64,000 nucleotides of DNA from Rhynchosporium graminicola (Eukaryota > Ascomycota > Leotiomycetes > Helotiales > Ploettnerulaceae), in NCBI GenBank assembly GCA_900074885.1, contig FJUW01000004.1, positions 1,334,225-1,398,224 on the forward strand. Direction: 5' to 3'. The first letter of the stretch is position 1; each line of letters starts with the position of its first letter. A model generated the notes under the pieces. It did not search any database and was not told where the DNA came from. It was given only the letters and a program-made list of their open reading frames with translations. The position numbers and the translations under genes are program-made. Shown in pieces: positions 9,904 through 20,550 of the stretch.

Positions 9904-11551
9904 ACCCTACGATGCAAGCGAGTTCTGAACTCCGGCAATCAACTAGCCGAGAAACTTTTCATGCCTTCAATGATCTGATCTATATTGGAACCGAAGTTTG
10001 AAAACCATGAAGATGTAATATTTTGAAGGTAGACTTGGAAAATAAATATGCGTGGTTGCTTATGACGTGTATTTCCGGGTACCTTTCCGCTTGTATTCCA
10101 AAAAATCAAAGTGAAATATCACACCCGTGGGCAACAAAGGAATGGCTCAGGGTCTTTTGACACCTGGCTGATTGCTGAAAAGCCGAAGAGACGAGGCTGT
10201 ATAGAGATCAAATATCCCCTAGTATACAGCAGTGGTAAAAAGCAAGTCTATTCGCTTCAAATATTGCCATACAAGCTGCAAAGCATTCCAATATTGTAGG
10301 ACTAGCTATAAGATAATTCACAATAGCCCTGGAGGTACTCGAGAAAAAAGGATGGGAAAGAAATCCACTTGGAATCGATAAAGACCGGACCTTGGGAACC
10401 GCGACACCACGAGCAGGTCCAATATCGAGTAAAGCAAGAGCATTAGAAAGGCAAACAATGAAAAGCATTTTCTTCATTACGGCGTCAGTTTCTGATACCA
10501 TTGATTATATTACAATATGACATTACGCACAGTGATATACGCCTTTGTAGTAATTATCCGAGTACGAATCGTTACGATGCTCAAGACTGCATGACTAGGC
10601 GTAAAACAGCCAGGCTATTTGCAAGGACTACTTTACGCGAAAGAAATAGACAAAGCTAGATGCTGTAGCAAAATAAAGCAACGGCAAGTCCAAGTATCTG
10701 GAAAATATCTGACGAGGTGAATCATCTATAGGGGATCACGAGCACGACACCAATACACTGAATGATGACTTGGAAGATTTCTCTACCCAACCTTGAGCCA
10801 TGGAGTTATAAGCAATGGACTCTGCCATTGTGTGAGTTCCGTCCTTCCCCAGCATTTATTTGGCTTTGTCGCCTTGCCAGCGGTACACCACGAACCTGAA
10901 ATCCAAACTGCAATAAAGGGAATTAGAACATCGTGGTCGGTCCCGATTGATTGTCATGGATTTTGTAGAATCTGAAGGCTCTTAGAAGTGCCAGACGGAA
11001 TTCATGTAAACAGACATGATAGGACTTTGCTTCGACGATTTATAGTTACTTATACCAGGAGAAGAGTCAAGTACCTTGACCATTCTGATCCGTCGAAAGT
11101 CCCGATATTACTACCAGGAGACCATGGTAATACACTTTAAGTACTTGAATTACCGAAAGTGGTGGCATTTCGCAATGGAACGTTTTCGAAGTCGCCTTTC
11201 CAGTCACCCGACTAGTAGGTGACTTTATCAATGTACTCAAGTAATATCCTCCCCCGAACTCTGGCGATTCCGAATACTGGGCACAGGGCGTTCATCGGGC
11301 AACACTTCCACATCGTCTTCCAAGTCACATGGTGATGGCATGCCTTTGCAAAGTGCATCTATGATCCAATATCAATCATTATATCAGTCTGGTTAAAGTA
11401 GCTGAGTGAGGTGCGAGGTTTGGTTGCTATGCACGGACCACCACCGATACTTATAAGCAACCTGCACCTGCCAGCCAAATTCCGGCGGCACCCAAGCTGG
11501 AGAGGAGAGCTCCAACAAGCTTCAAGCTCCAAGCTCTAAGCTTCAAGATCA
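9904..11551. other. Long intergenic region, nothing firm
   Basis: It has ordinary composition and no recognised gene. A minus-strand frame at 10501-10208 has a signal-peptide-like start (KKMLFIVCLSNALALL) and could be a small secreted protein of about 90 residues or a stray exon, but nothing else supports it. The last few hundred bases hold repeated CAAGCTCCAAGCT words and are probably the promoter of the V-ATPase gene. Confidence 0.4.
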
Positions 11552-11602
11552 GTAAGTCCTTCCACCTTCCCTACCCTACCCTAACTTACATATTATTCTC
11601 AG
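11552..11602 (+). other. Candidate 5' UTR intron of the V-ATPase subunit C gene
   Basis: GTAAGTCC donor, CCTAACTTA branch site and TTCTCAG acceptor give a 51-nt intron ending 151 bases before the start codon. The motifs are near consensus for fungi. There is no transcript support. Confidence 0.5.
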
Positions 11603-11753
11603 TAGCCTGGCATCCAACAAGAGCCTTAACTTCCACAAGTTCTCCGTACTAATTTTGCCCTGCGGAAGGCGACATCGATAGATTTGAACTCAACTCTTTG
11701 CGTACATCATTCCATCACGATCTCCACTTCGCAACTCCCCCAAACCCCCAAGC

Positions 11754-13155
11754 ATGTCGGTCCCTACAAAGTACATGCTGGTGTCTCTACCTACAGCCAT
11801 TTCCCCTTCTAACGACAAGGAGGAAGCTTTCACGGCGCTGAGATCGACAGTATCAGGAGACAGCATCGCCGTGCTGCCGTTCAAGATCCCTGAGTTCAAG
11901 ATCGGAACTCTCGATGCCTTGGTCCAGCAGGCAGATGATCTGGCAAAGTTAGAAAGCGTTTGTGAAGCGGTGGTGGCTAAGATGGGCGAGTCGCTACGGA
12001 ATCTACTCGAAGGCGACGAGGACAAGATCTCCCAACAGAAGATAGTCAATGACAGTGTGTTGTCTATGGAACTTGCACTATCTATGATACACAGCTAACA
12101 ACCAGATAGAGCCTGCGGATCAATACTTAAGAACCTTCAACTGGAACAAAGTCAAGTACCGCGCCGACAAGCCACTAGCAGAGCTTATCGAGTCCTTACA
12201 GAAGGTGCGCAGAGCGACATGCAATTCGAAGTCTTGGTACTGATGTCTTCGCTACAGGAGCTTGCGAGTATTGATAACGATGTGAAAAGCAAAACCACCC
12301 AGTACACCCAAGTCAAGACAAACCTCACAACCCTCCAGCGGAAACAAACGTAGGCCTTCCGAGAGACTGATCTGTAGATCATGTGCTAACAAGATGAAGG
12401 GGAAACCTTTCCACCAAATCGCTCACTCCAGTCGTCGACCCCTCCATACTGATCCACGAGTCCGAGTATATCGAAACTCACCTCATCGTCGTTCCGAACA
12501 ACTCCAAGAAGGATTTCCTGAAGAGCTATGAAACTTTGTCACCTATGGTCGTCCCACGTTCCTCTATAGAAATCACCAAGGATGACGAGTTTGTCCTATT
12601 CGCCGTCACAACTTTCAAAAAGCACAGCGCGGAGTTCCAGCACAAGTGCAGGGAAATGAAATGGACACCCAGAGACTACAAGTATGTCCAGGGAGGAAAG
12701 GAGGAAGAGCAAAAAGAAATTGAGAAAGTTAGTAAGGACGAGCGTAAGGTATGGGGAGAGGCTTTGCGACTTGGACGGACAGGATGGAGTGAGGCTGTTA
12801 TGATATGGATTCATGTTCTCACACTTCGGGTCTTCGTGGAGACCGTCTTGCGCTACGGATTACCACTTGATTACGTTTGCGGATTGATAAAGGTACGCCT
12901 ATCAAGTCTGATTTGCAGATGACTATGCTGACCGTAATGTAGGCGAACGTAAAATCGGCTAAAAAGCTGAAAATTGCATTGGACTCTACCTACTCGTACC
13001 TCGGAGGCAATGCATTTGGCCGTGATAAGAAAGGCAAGGTCACAAAGGACGATTCAGCATTGTCGTCGGAGATGGCTGCAGCTGGTATGGGTGGGCAGGG
13101 AGGTGAAGGTAACGAGTACACAGCCTATGTTTATTACGACTTTGAAATTGTATAG
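11754..13155 (+). CDS. vma5: V-type proton ATPase subunit C, 397 aa
   Basis: Exons 11754-12054, 12110-12204, 12258-12349, 12400-12892 and 12943-13155; all joins keep frame. Subunit C is part of the peripheral stalk of the vacuolar ATPase. It links V1 to Vo and is released when the pump disassembles reversibly. The protein begins MSVPTKYMLVSLP and has the family pattern throughout: FKIPEFKIGTLDAL, QYLRTFNWNKVKYR, IDNDVKSKTTQYTQVK, a central TGNLSTKSL, HLIVVPNNSKKDF, FKKHSAEFQHKCRE, RVFVETVLRYGLPLDY and the C-terminal AYVYYDFEIV. Length is close to yeast Vma5 (392). The gene is convergent with the adenylyl-sulfate kinase gene, with 134 bases between the stop codons. Identification is secure. 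Confidence 0.95.
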
Positions 13156-13289
13156 AAAGGGGCCATGGAAGCATGGATATGTCCCTGTGTGTCGTATTGT
13201 TTGTAGCACTTCAGTATTCTATCAAGAGAATGCATATAGCAAATCAGGTGAGACACAAAAACATGAGGTTACGATTGACGCCAACTCGA

Positions 13290-14087
13290 TTATGGAAGCA
13301 ATTTCTGTGACTGCAAATATTCGACTATTTTGACCACGCATTCCTCGACTGATTGCTCATCTGTCTTGATGTGGATCTCTGGATTCTCCGGTTTCTCGTA
13401 TGGGGCAGAGATGCCTGTGAAATTGGGGATCTCTCCAGCGCGAGCCTTCTTGTATAGACCTTTAGGATCTCTCTTCTCCGCAACCTCAACTGGGATATCA
13501 ACAAAGACCTCAATGAATGGAATCCCATCATCTCCTCCCTGACTTCCGGATGTGTGGAGATCCCTAGCAATCTTTCGATCCGCAATATATGGAGAGATGA
13601 AGGAAGTCAGCGCGATGGTGGAGGAGTCAGCAAAGAGCTTCGCAACCTAATTTTGGGATATCAGTCATGAGCAATAGTCCGAGTGCTACGAGAATTCCTG
13701 ACCTCTGCAATCCTTCTGATATTCTCATTTCGATCTTTCTCGGAGAAGCCCAAGTCTTTGTTCAGTCCAAATCGTACATTGTCTCCATCCAAGCGGTATG
13801 CGGCAAGGTTGAGGTGGAGGAGATGCTGCTCGAGGGCGATCGCGACTGTGGACTTTCCCGATGCCGAAAGACCGGTAAACCAGATTGTGAAACCTCTCTG
13901 CTTGCGGAACTCGTTGCGCTCTTTTCGCGAGAGGGATGGATGCCAGGTGATGTTACTATAATATGATCTCGTCAATTGCTTGCTGACCGTGAACGGCGGG
14001 GTTGGTTGGTGGGGTAAAAAGGTACTTATACGAGCAAATGTGCAAATGGATGGATGGATCATCCGGTTGGGTTACTTACGTCGCCAT
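13290..14087 (-). CDS. met14: Adenylyl-sulfate (APS) kinase, 205 aa
   Basis: Exons 14087-14080 (8 nt, encoding Met-Ala and two bases of Thr), 13955-13703 and 13646-13290. The enzyme phosphorylates adenylyl sulfate with ATP to give PAPS, the second step of sulfate assimilation, in the cytosol. Visible features: [13 protein letters not shown] start, P-loop GLSASGKST (residues 31-39), [11 protein letters not shown] (58-68), [20 protein letters not shown], and a C-terminal half with [32 protein letters not shown] and NPEIHIKTD. Length matches fungal homologues. The first intron (14079-13956, 124 nt) directly follows the tiny first exon. The first exon was chosen because it yields the family's usual N-terminus. 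Identification is secure. Confidence 0.95.
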
Positions 14088-14619
14088 AATGAGTCTTCAA
14101 GGTGGTCCAGATAGTTCCAAAACAAAAAGATGTGAAGCTTATATATTTTGCGATATCTGAGAAATAAATGGACTGCAAGTATGTTTGATACGAAGGAAGG
14201 AAAGGAAGATAGCAGCTCTCAAAATTTGATAAGTGACGTGCTGATGTATAATAAGAAACCCCACCAAGCATTCGTCGTCCTATCACGCCATCTGTTGGTG
14301 GGATAGCGGGACTGGAATACAATATACTAGAATTGTGAAAAACTCGGTACCTACTCGTATCGCGTTATCTGATTATTTGGCAATTGAGAAATTGAGAAAT
14401 TGATCTCGCTCGAGAAATGACCTCAGAGCACCGTCAATGAGATGAGCATCTCCACTCCATCTACCGACCTACCTATCTTCGTGCTCCTTACAGATACGGC
14501 ATACATATAAATGTAGGGACGGTTTGATGTACCTGGCTAACTTTGGCTGGAAGCTGTCTTTACACGATTCATGATTGGTCTAGATATTTCTTTTGTCTGT
14601 CCCTGACTTGAATACAACA

Positions 14620-14666
14620 TAAGTATATATGTGTATTTATATATATACATATATATACATATATAT
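14620..14666. repeat. TA-rich microsatellite
   Basis: Imperfect TATATACA/TATATG units form a run of almost pure alternating pyrimidine-purine sequence. Confidence 0.8.
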
Positions 14667-15036
14667 CTCTCCTTCGACGTGGACCTCTCTGGGTGTCAGC
14701 GGCCACAATCCGGAAGCTATTGATCGGCTCAGCACTAGTGTCAACAAAGAAATTGTTATTTATCTATCTATATAAGGTAGGTACGAAAGGCTACTTACTA
14801 TCTCTCGCTCAAGGTTCCCAAGGTAGTTAGTTACTTCACTTACATTCTCATTCCCTCATCCGCTTCTTGTACGGTTTTGAAGTTCCGGTCCCCGTGCCAG
14901 TCCCAGTCCCTTTCCCAGTCGGAACCGAAGAACCCTTCCCTACCTTACCTGTGCCATTTCATATGAGTCTTTATCCATCCCTGCTCCTGTCTTCTACTGT
15001 AACTATGTACCCAATACCTTGAGGATTGTTCGGTCC

Positions 15037-15075
15037 TATCTGAAGCAGGCTTCCTGCAGCTTCCTGCTTCAGATA
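15037..15075. repeat. Perfect 13-bp inverted repeat with 13-nt loop
   Basis: The left arm TATCTGAAGCAGG (15037-15049) is the exact reverse complement of the right arm CCTGCTTCAGATA (15063-15075). The loop CTTCCTGCAGCTT contains a PstI-type palindrome. It could form a strong hairpin in either strand. Role unknown. Confidence 0.9.
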
Positions 15076-15827
15076 GATCCTTGTTGTATTATAGCCTTGG
15101 GATATTGTATCCACCAGAACCAGAAGCAGTTATTGCGTGTCTCGCTTGTCCTGTTCTCCAGCTGTCTTCCTAACCTCGCGGATACTTATATTGGCTACAA
15201 CCGAGCCAACCAGATGGGAGGCAATCATCGGTAGGAGGGCCGTCAGTCAAGTCCATAGATACTCGGCGCAATAGAACACAGTAACCTGACCACAATACGG
15301 TAAATATATTCTGTAAAATTTCATCACTCCACCACTTTTTACATGATTCTGGTCAACTGAGGTAGTTAGTTACAGTACACATTCCAGCCAGCTCAGATCA
15401 GCCCAGATAAAATGCCGTCCAAGAGATGTCTCGGCCGCCATTGGGGCATGTGTACCATGACACTGAGCCTCGTATCAATTAGTTGTGGCTAATCCTGTAT
15501 AACACCAGGCATAAGCATGAGACTCCAAACGCATGGAGGGGGATTGGAGTGGAGTGGCTGAGTGGATGGAGTAGAGTGGCATCCGTATATCATGCAAGTA
15601 CCCTGTCCTGCTGCCCTGTTCCTGTTGCTCTGCCTCCCACCAATATGAGCCACGGCCCTCCCAGACAATATATATATATATATACAACTATAACTGGCTC
15701 ATATTCTTGAAAGTCATCCTGCTACTGTTGAAATTTCGTCCAAAATCTATTGTAGCACTTACAATATTCGGCTACCGCCCGAGGCACGACCGACTCCACG
15801 AACCGCTTCAAATTACAAGCTTAGGCA

Positions 15828-16421
15828 ATGGCAACTGCAGAGACAGTAGACCTGGGTTTAGCCCATCCTCCTAAGTAAACACTGGCCATCCGTCAGGTGA
15901 CAGTACCGACTAATAAGTGCGCAGGGAAGGTTCTATTAACGCTTTCAATGAGATCGAGATTGACCTCAAGAAGATGCTTCAGCACCTTCGCCACGAGCAT
16001 GACAGTCAGCGCTTAGACATGCGAAGGCTTTTTCTACTTAAGCTGACTCATCTCAAGAGCACGAACCCGAATATTTCGCAGCTGTCAAACACCTGTCGAA
16101 CGAGCAACTCACAAACTTTTCAGGTAGAAATTCGGCAAATCTATAAACTACTTGCCGTAAACAGCTGCTGACACTATACTAGCCGATAACCTGAAGGAGG
16201 TTCGAGTTGCCCAGACAGCATATGGCTTGCACCTGCTTGGAAAGGTTCTGTTGCCAGATAGTGGCGACCGCTACTTCATGTTTAGAGCATTTATTCCAGG
16301 CGAAGCGGAGACTGCAAGGCTTCATTCCATTCACACAGAGGAGGTCGAGAAGTCAGATGGAGATAAAGTTTACCGGGCAATCTTCCTTCAAAACGATCCA
16401 CTAGAGTGGTTTGATACGTGA
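15828..16421 (+). CDS. Small unidentified protein, 143 aa
   Basis: Exons 15828-15874, 15925-16004, 16058-16123 and 16183-16421, with introns of 50, 53 and 59 nt. The second intron (GTCAGC donor, GCTGAC branch site, CTCAAG acceptor) is essential: reading through it gives an apparent frameshift, while removing it gives the continuous segment HEHDKHEPEYFAAVKHLSNE. The protein starts MATAETVDLGLAHPPK, is largely helical and charged, and ends with a compact domain (ALHLLGKVLLPDSGDRY-like region, FRAFIPGEAETARLHSIHTE, VYRAIFLQNDPLEWFDT). There is no signal peptide, membrane segment or recognised catalytic motif. The consistent phase across four exons argues for a real gene. Function is unknown. It is convergent with the Mak21 gene, 187 bases from its stop codon. 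Confidence 0.75.
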
Positions 16422-16608
16422 GCGATTCATCGTTTGGCCGCGGGTTGAATTTCTTCTTCCTCATGATGCCTTTTGTATGTTGGTGGTCTGGTCAGTAGGG
16501 TGATCTACCCTGTAGCTTGTGTTCATTCAGCAACGCCAGGCAAAACGTGTTAATGCTAGGACATTCATACATTTTCCATAGTTACAATTCAGCATAACCA
16601 TTCCTTCG

Positions 16609-19600
16609 CTAACCCAGATCCTCGCCCTCTTCATTATCCAGCATATCTGCGTAATCCTCAGCAGAAGCGAAGGTTGGGAGGCTCTTGAACTTCTTCTTCC
16701 GTCGCTTGCTGGTCTCGTCGCCTTTTGTGGTGTCCTTAGGCTGCGCGGTTTGCAATTCCTCTGCGAACAGCTCATCAATATCAGATCCACCTTCGCTATC
16801 ACTTGCCTCGATCGGCGCGCCTCCAGAAGCCTCCGAGCCCGAGTATTCGGCCTCACGACCTCTGTCATCATCGCTTTCTACATTGACTTCCATATCGTCC
16901 ATATCATCCATATCCGATCCCATATCGGAATCATCCAAATCCAACATGTCCATGTCAGAGTCCTGATTGCCTTCCACTTCAGGTCTTGAATCAACCAGAG
17001 CCTGCCATATTTCATCTTCTTGCTCATCCTCCTCGTCTCCTGCATCTCCGCTCGTCCTTGCAGGAATTTTTCCTTTCCCAAAATTCCGCTTCGATTTCCC
17101 GATCTGGTTGAAATACTTGTGGAAGAAGACCTCGTTAACTGCCACGTCCTCCACCTTCTTTTTCCAGAATCCTTCGGTATTGACTGGCTGTTGAATTTTG
17201 CCGGCCGATCGCGACGAAAGAAGTATCCCCTTGTTATCGCCGCCAGAAAGCGGTTGCATGATCGAACCACCCTTAGCCCCTCCAGCAGATGCTTTGGCAT
17301 TTCGATAGACGAATCGATCGAGGAAATTCGTAAGTGTATGTGACATGAGATCCGGCTTCGGTGGCATTTTTTCGTCGTTCAAAAGTCGGGAAGCGAAAAG
17401 TGACACAGATGGATGAAAATGCATCAGAAAAGGAACCTGGAAAAGGTTAACTTGGAATATGAATACTTCCAATATAGACTCACCAATTCCCACAGGCAGC
17501 TCTTGTCAGCACTGGAGTGCTCTGGATCTCGCTTTCGGCCATCGTAGAGTACTGATGGGGTGGACTGGGTTTTGCAGTCTTTTGTTCCCAGCTCGACGTC
17601 ACCTTCGGGGGCATCGTGAAACACCTCATCCTCGTCCTCGCGTTCCTCTGGATCACTTAGAAGGGACTTTAGTCCAGGGAATGTAGCCTCCAATTCCCGT
17701 ATCAGGAATAAGATACCACAAATAAAAGGAGGTTGGTGGAGTGTGACGATCTGGAGCATCCTTTTGACGAAGGCTTTCACTCGTTTGATGTTAAGATCGG
17801 CCCTCAAGGCCCTGAATAAGAGATTGAGATACAAAGCGTGTTTGGAGGATGTCACAAGTCGTGGGTCAAGCAGAGATTCGTACAGGGTGCGGTAGAACCT
17901 ATCCACGGCAAGGTGCTTGGATGTGGAAAGTTGTTCGATCAACATGAGTGCCTGGACACTCGTATTGAAATTTGAGGAATGGGTGATCTTAAACAAAGTA
18001 TCCATATGCTTTTCAAGACTGGCAGTATTTGTGAGCAGGACTTTCTCTATACTCATTGGAAGCGACTCACCTGGTGTCATCAGATTTGGAGAAGGGAAAT
18101 GCACGGTTGACTCCCGTCAAAACGGCTGAGATCATCTTCTCGGTTGTCTCCTCGCTGATCAATTTTGCTTCCTCCTCTTTTGTAGCCTTTGCTTTTGCCT
18201 TTTTCCCCATCGGGGCGCCTCCACCTTGGACTTGACCTTTGCGATTGATAGGAGGCCCAACAACAACCTTCGGTTCTGGCTTCTTCAACAGCGCAACAAA
18301 CAATTCAAAATATATTCCGAGAAGCATTTTGGCGGTTTCTTCCTCTCTGCCACTCAAGATGGTCTGATTTAGCGTGTTAATTGCGTAATACTTTGCATGT
18401 GAGCTCTGTCCAGGACGTAAAAGGAGTTCGCTCTCTATTGATCGAACAATGATAGGCTTCATCAATGGATGGGATGTTTGCAGCTGTAGCAGCAAGTACG
18501 AGGTCCGAGATGCGATTTTCTTGTCTGGATCTCCAAGTTTATTGACCAATAGCCGGAGTAAATTGGCTTCCTGCTCAGGCTTCTCTTTCAGGAGCTCGTA
18601 GACATATGTAACAGCTCGGAGTCGCGCAAATTCAACCTCATCGTTGCACCAGCCTTCTAAGACTTTGAGCATGTCGAAGTAGATATCCTTCAACCAGTCT
18701 TCATATGCCCAGGCGATCAAGTGGGCTTTTGATATGTCTCCTGGCAGCTGTTGCCCAGTGTACCAGGTTGTTACGGTATCCTCTTGCAACGCACCGATAA
18801 GGCCGGGCTGTCCAGCAAATGATCGCAGGCGCCTGTCTGCTGGTAAGACAAGGCCCATCCCGAGCAAATCCTTTAATGCACCTAGCGCAGTCACTGCCTG
18901 CGCGCGACTGTTCTTCTTGGCTAGTGTCAGAAGACTTTCGAATGACTTCGTAGTGTGCACAGGAGATTCTTGAACAACCAATGTCAAAGCTGAAACTTTA
19001 TCAGAAAGAGTACCCGATGCCATAATTGTCGACAAGAAGCGATGCGACGATGACGATGAAAGATGCTTGGACGCATATAGTATGCTATCGGCTTCTAATA
19101 GGACTTTGGCATAAGCCTTCAGATTTGATATTGCAATTTGGTATCGCGAGGGATTGGATGTTTCCGGGCTTGGGAGAGCAGCCAGTGGAGCGGCATGCCA
19201 GTCAGGTCGTGCTTCGAATACCTATTGGCGGTCAGTGAGACCAAAATGGCCAGCGGGAGCAATACTGACGAGCCGGTTAGGGTTACTTGACAAATGAGTC
19301 TCCACGGAAGTCGATTCTGCCTTTTTTGCTGGTACCTCAGCAATTTTTTTGGGATCTGCGCTTTCGGAGACGTTGCCAGAATCGTCAGAGCCCGAAGCCT
19401 CTTCCCAACCATCCTCGACTTCCTCCTCGGCACCAGAATCCGTATCCTCTTGTACTTGTCCCTCGATACCTAAGCCAGCAACGAAGCTAGCAAGTTCTTT
19501 TCGTAACGACTTATCGGGAGACTTTGTAGTACTGGTCTCATCATCTTCATCTTCAGATACAGCATCGGCCACGAGATCCAGATCCTCTTTGGTTCCACCC

Positions 19601-20019
19601 AATGCTAGTATTTCCTGGAGCAGGGTTGCTCTGTCGTCTTTGCCATTATCATCTCGTCCTTTTGAAGGCTGGGTCTTGCTCTTTCCGGTCGAGTTGCTTG
19701 CAATCTTCACTTTTCCACTCGCATCCCTTTTGGTTCCTCGAACAAGCTCTGGAGCTTTGGTCTTACTTTCGCCCTTGCTCTCTTTGATATTCGATTTCTG
19801 ATGATTCTTGCTCGTCTCTGGCTTTGAGCTACGACTGGTTTTGGAACCCTCTGGACTTCCCTGATCCAGCCGCTCAGTTTTAGACGAGTTCTTTCCAAAG
19901 CGATTCTCGATTTTCGCAGTTAATGCCAACAAGGCTTGCTCGTCGAATGATACGAGACTGTCGCTCTTGGAATGGGGCGCATTGGTCCCTATGGCTGGCT
20001 TCTTATTCTTTCGAGCCAT
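16609..20019 (-). CDS. mak21: Ribosome assembly factor Mak21/Noc1 (CBF/Mak21 family), 1087 aa
   Basis: Exons 20019-19270, 19221-18071, 18018-17484 and 17436-16609, with introns of 47-52 nt. Noc1/Mak21 pairs with Noc2 on nucleolar pre-60S particles. The first 250 residues are Lys/Ser/Asp/Glu-rich and probably disordered. An alpha-helical repeat region follows (VFEARPDWHAAPL, NLKAYAKVLLEADSI, GTLSDKVSALTLVVQESPVHT, WAYEDWLKDIYFDMLK, LLRLLVNKLGDPDKKIASR). The CBF/Mak21 core includes TGVNRAFPFSK, STSKHLAVDRFYRTLYESLL, KRVKAFVKRMLQI, LHQPPFICGILFLI, RKRDPEHSSADKSCLWEL and FHPSVSLFA, then NTEGFWKKKVEDVAVNEVFF. The tail is very acidic and ends after KRRKKKFKSLPTFASAEDYA. Yeast Mak21 is 1025 aa. It is divergent from the prolyl-tRNA synthetase gene. 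Identification is secure. Confidence 0.93.
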
Positions 20020-20550
20020 TGCAGTAGGTCTCGGTTGCTGGTGGCGTGGAAGTGTTGGGTACTATGACTTCGATGTGGTTGAACAGTGAAGCTGCTCAGC
20101 TTTGACCTATTACTATCAAGATTTTTTCCCTCCTGTCATGGATCCTTATCGCAAGCGAATACTCGATACGCTGGCTTGCACTAGGCTGGGATAGGCATAG
20201 CATACCCGCGCTATGTCTTTGCACGCGGCCGCTTCCACCGCCCCCTAGCTCTCTCTAGCTCTACTCTGCTTCAGGTCCAGCTTCTTTCTCCTGGTTAGTC
20301 AGTCACTCTTTGTTGACTTTCTTCTCCCGACAGCCGAAGCTGACAGGCTGGAACAGGGCAGGACAGGACACATCACGACACGACAAATAGACGATTTCGC
20401 GAAGAACGGTTCAGGCTCTGCTTAGTGGAACCTTCTGGCGTCTTGGTCTGCAATACATTCCGAACTACTTTATCAATCAATTGAGATAGACGGTTCCAAG
20501 TGACCTTTGATCTCGCTTCTTCCCCCTTGGCTATTTGTCCACCAGCTGAA
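20020..20550. promoter_or_regulatory. Bidirectional promoter region mak21 / prolyl-tRNA synthetase
   Basis: A 531-bp gap separates two divergent start codons. It contains pyrimidine-rich tracts, repeated CTAGCTCT words (about 20246-20266) and a run of GGACAGGACA-like repeats near 20360. No TATA box or specific operator can be assigned. Confidence 0.5.

Larger units (their letters stand above)
14088..15827. other. Long intergenic region with microsatellites and a hairpin
   Basis: No gene is established. It contains a TA/TATATACA-rich microsatellite (about 14620-14666), another TA run (about 15669-15684), GGTAGGTA-type patches and the inverted repeat listed separately. On the minus strand, 14948-14848 would encode a Gly-Thr repeat tail ending in SKPYKKRMRE after a plausible acceptor, but the upstream frame closes, so it is not annotated as a gene. 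Confidence 0.45.

Noticed and set aside
10208..10501. Signal-peptide-like minus-strand ORF
   Set aside because: Single frame, no homology recognised and no convincing introns. A hydrophobic start alone is weak evidence.
14848..15018. Minus-strand Gly-Thr repeat tail ending in SKPYKKRMRE with a plausible upstream exon
   Set aside because: The upstream frame meets stops with no acceptor that I can place, and the tail is low complexity. It may be the end of a real gene but is unsupported.
15019..15234. 71-codon plus-strand ORF
   Set aside because: Overlaps the hairpin, starts at an arbitrary ATG and has no protein-like pattern.
16005..16057. Apparent 1-nt frameshift in the 143-aa gene
   Set aside because: A 53-nt intron with GTCAGC donor, CTGAC branch site and AAG acceptor restores one continuous frame, so the gene looks intact.
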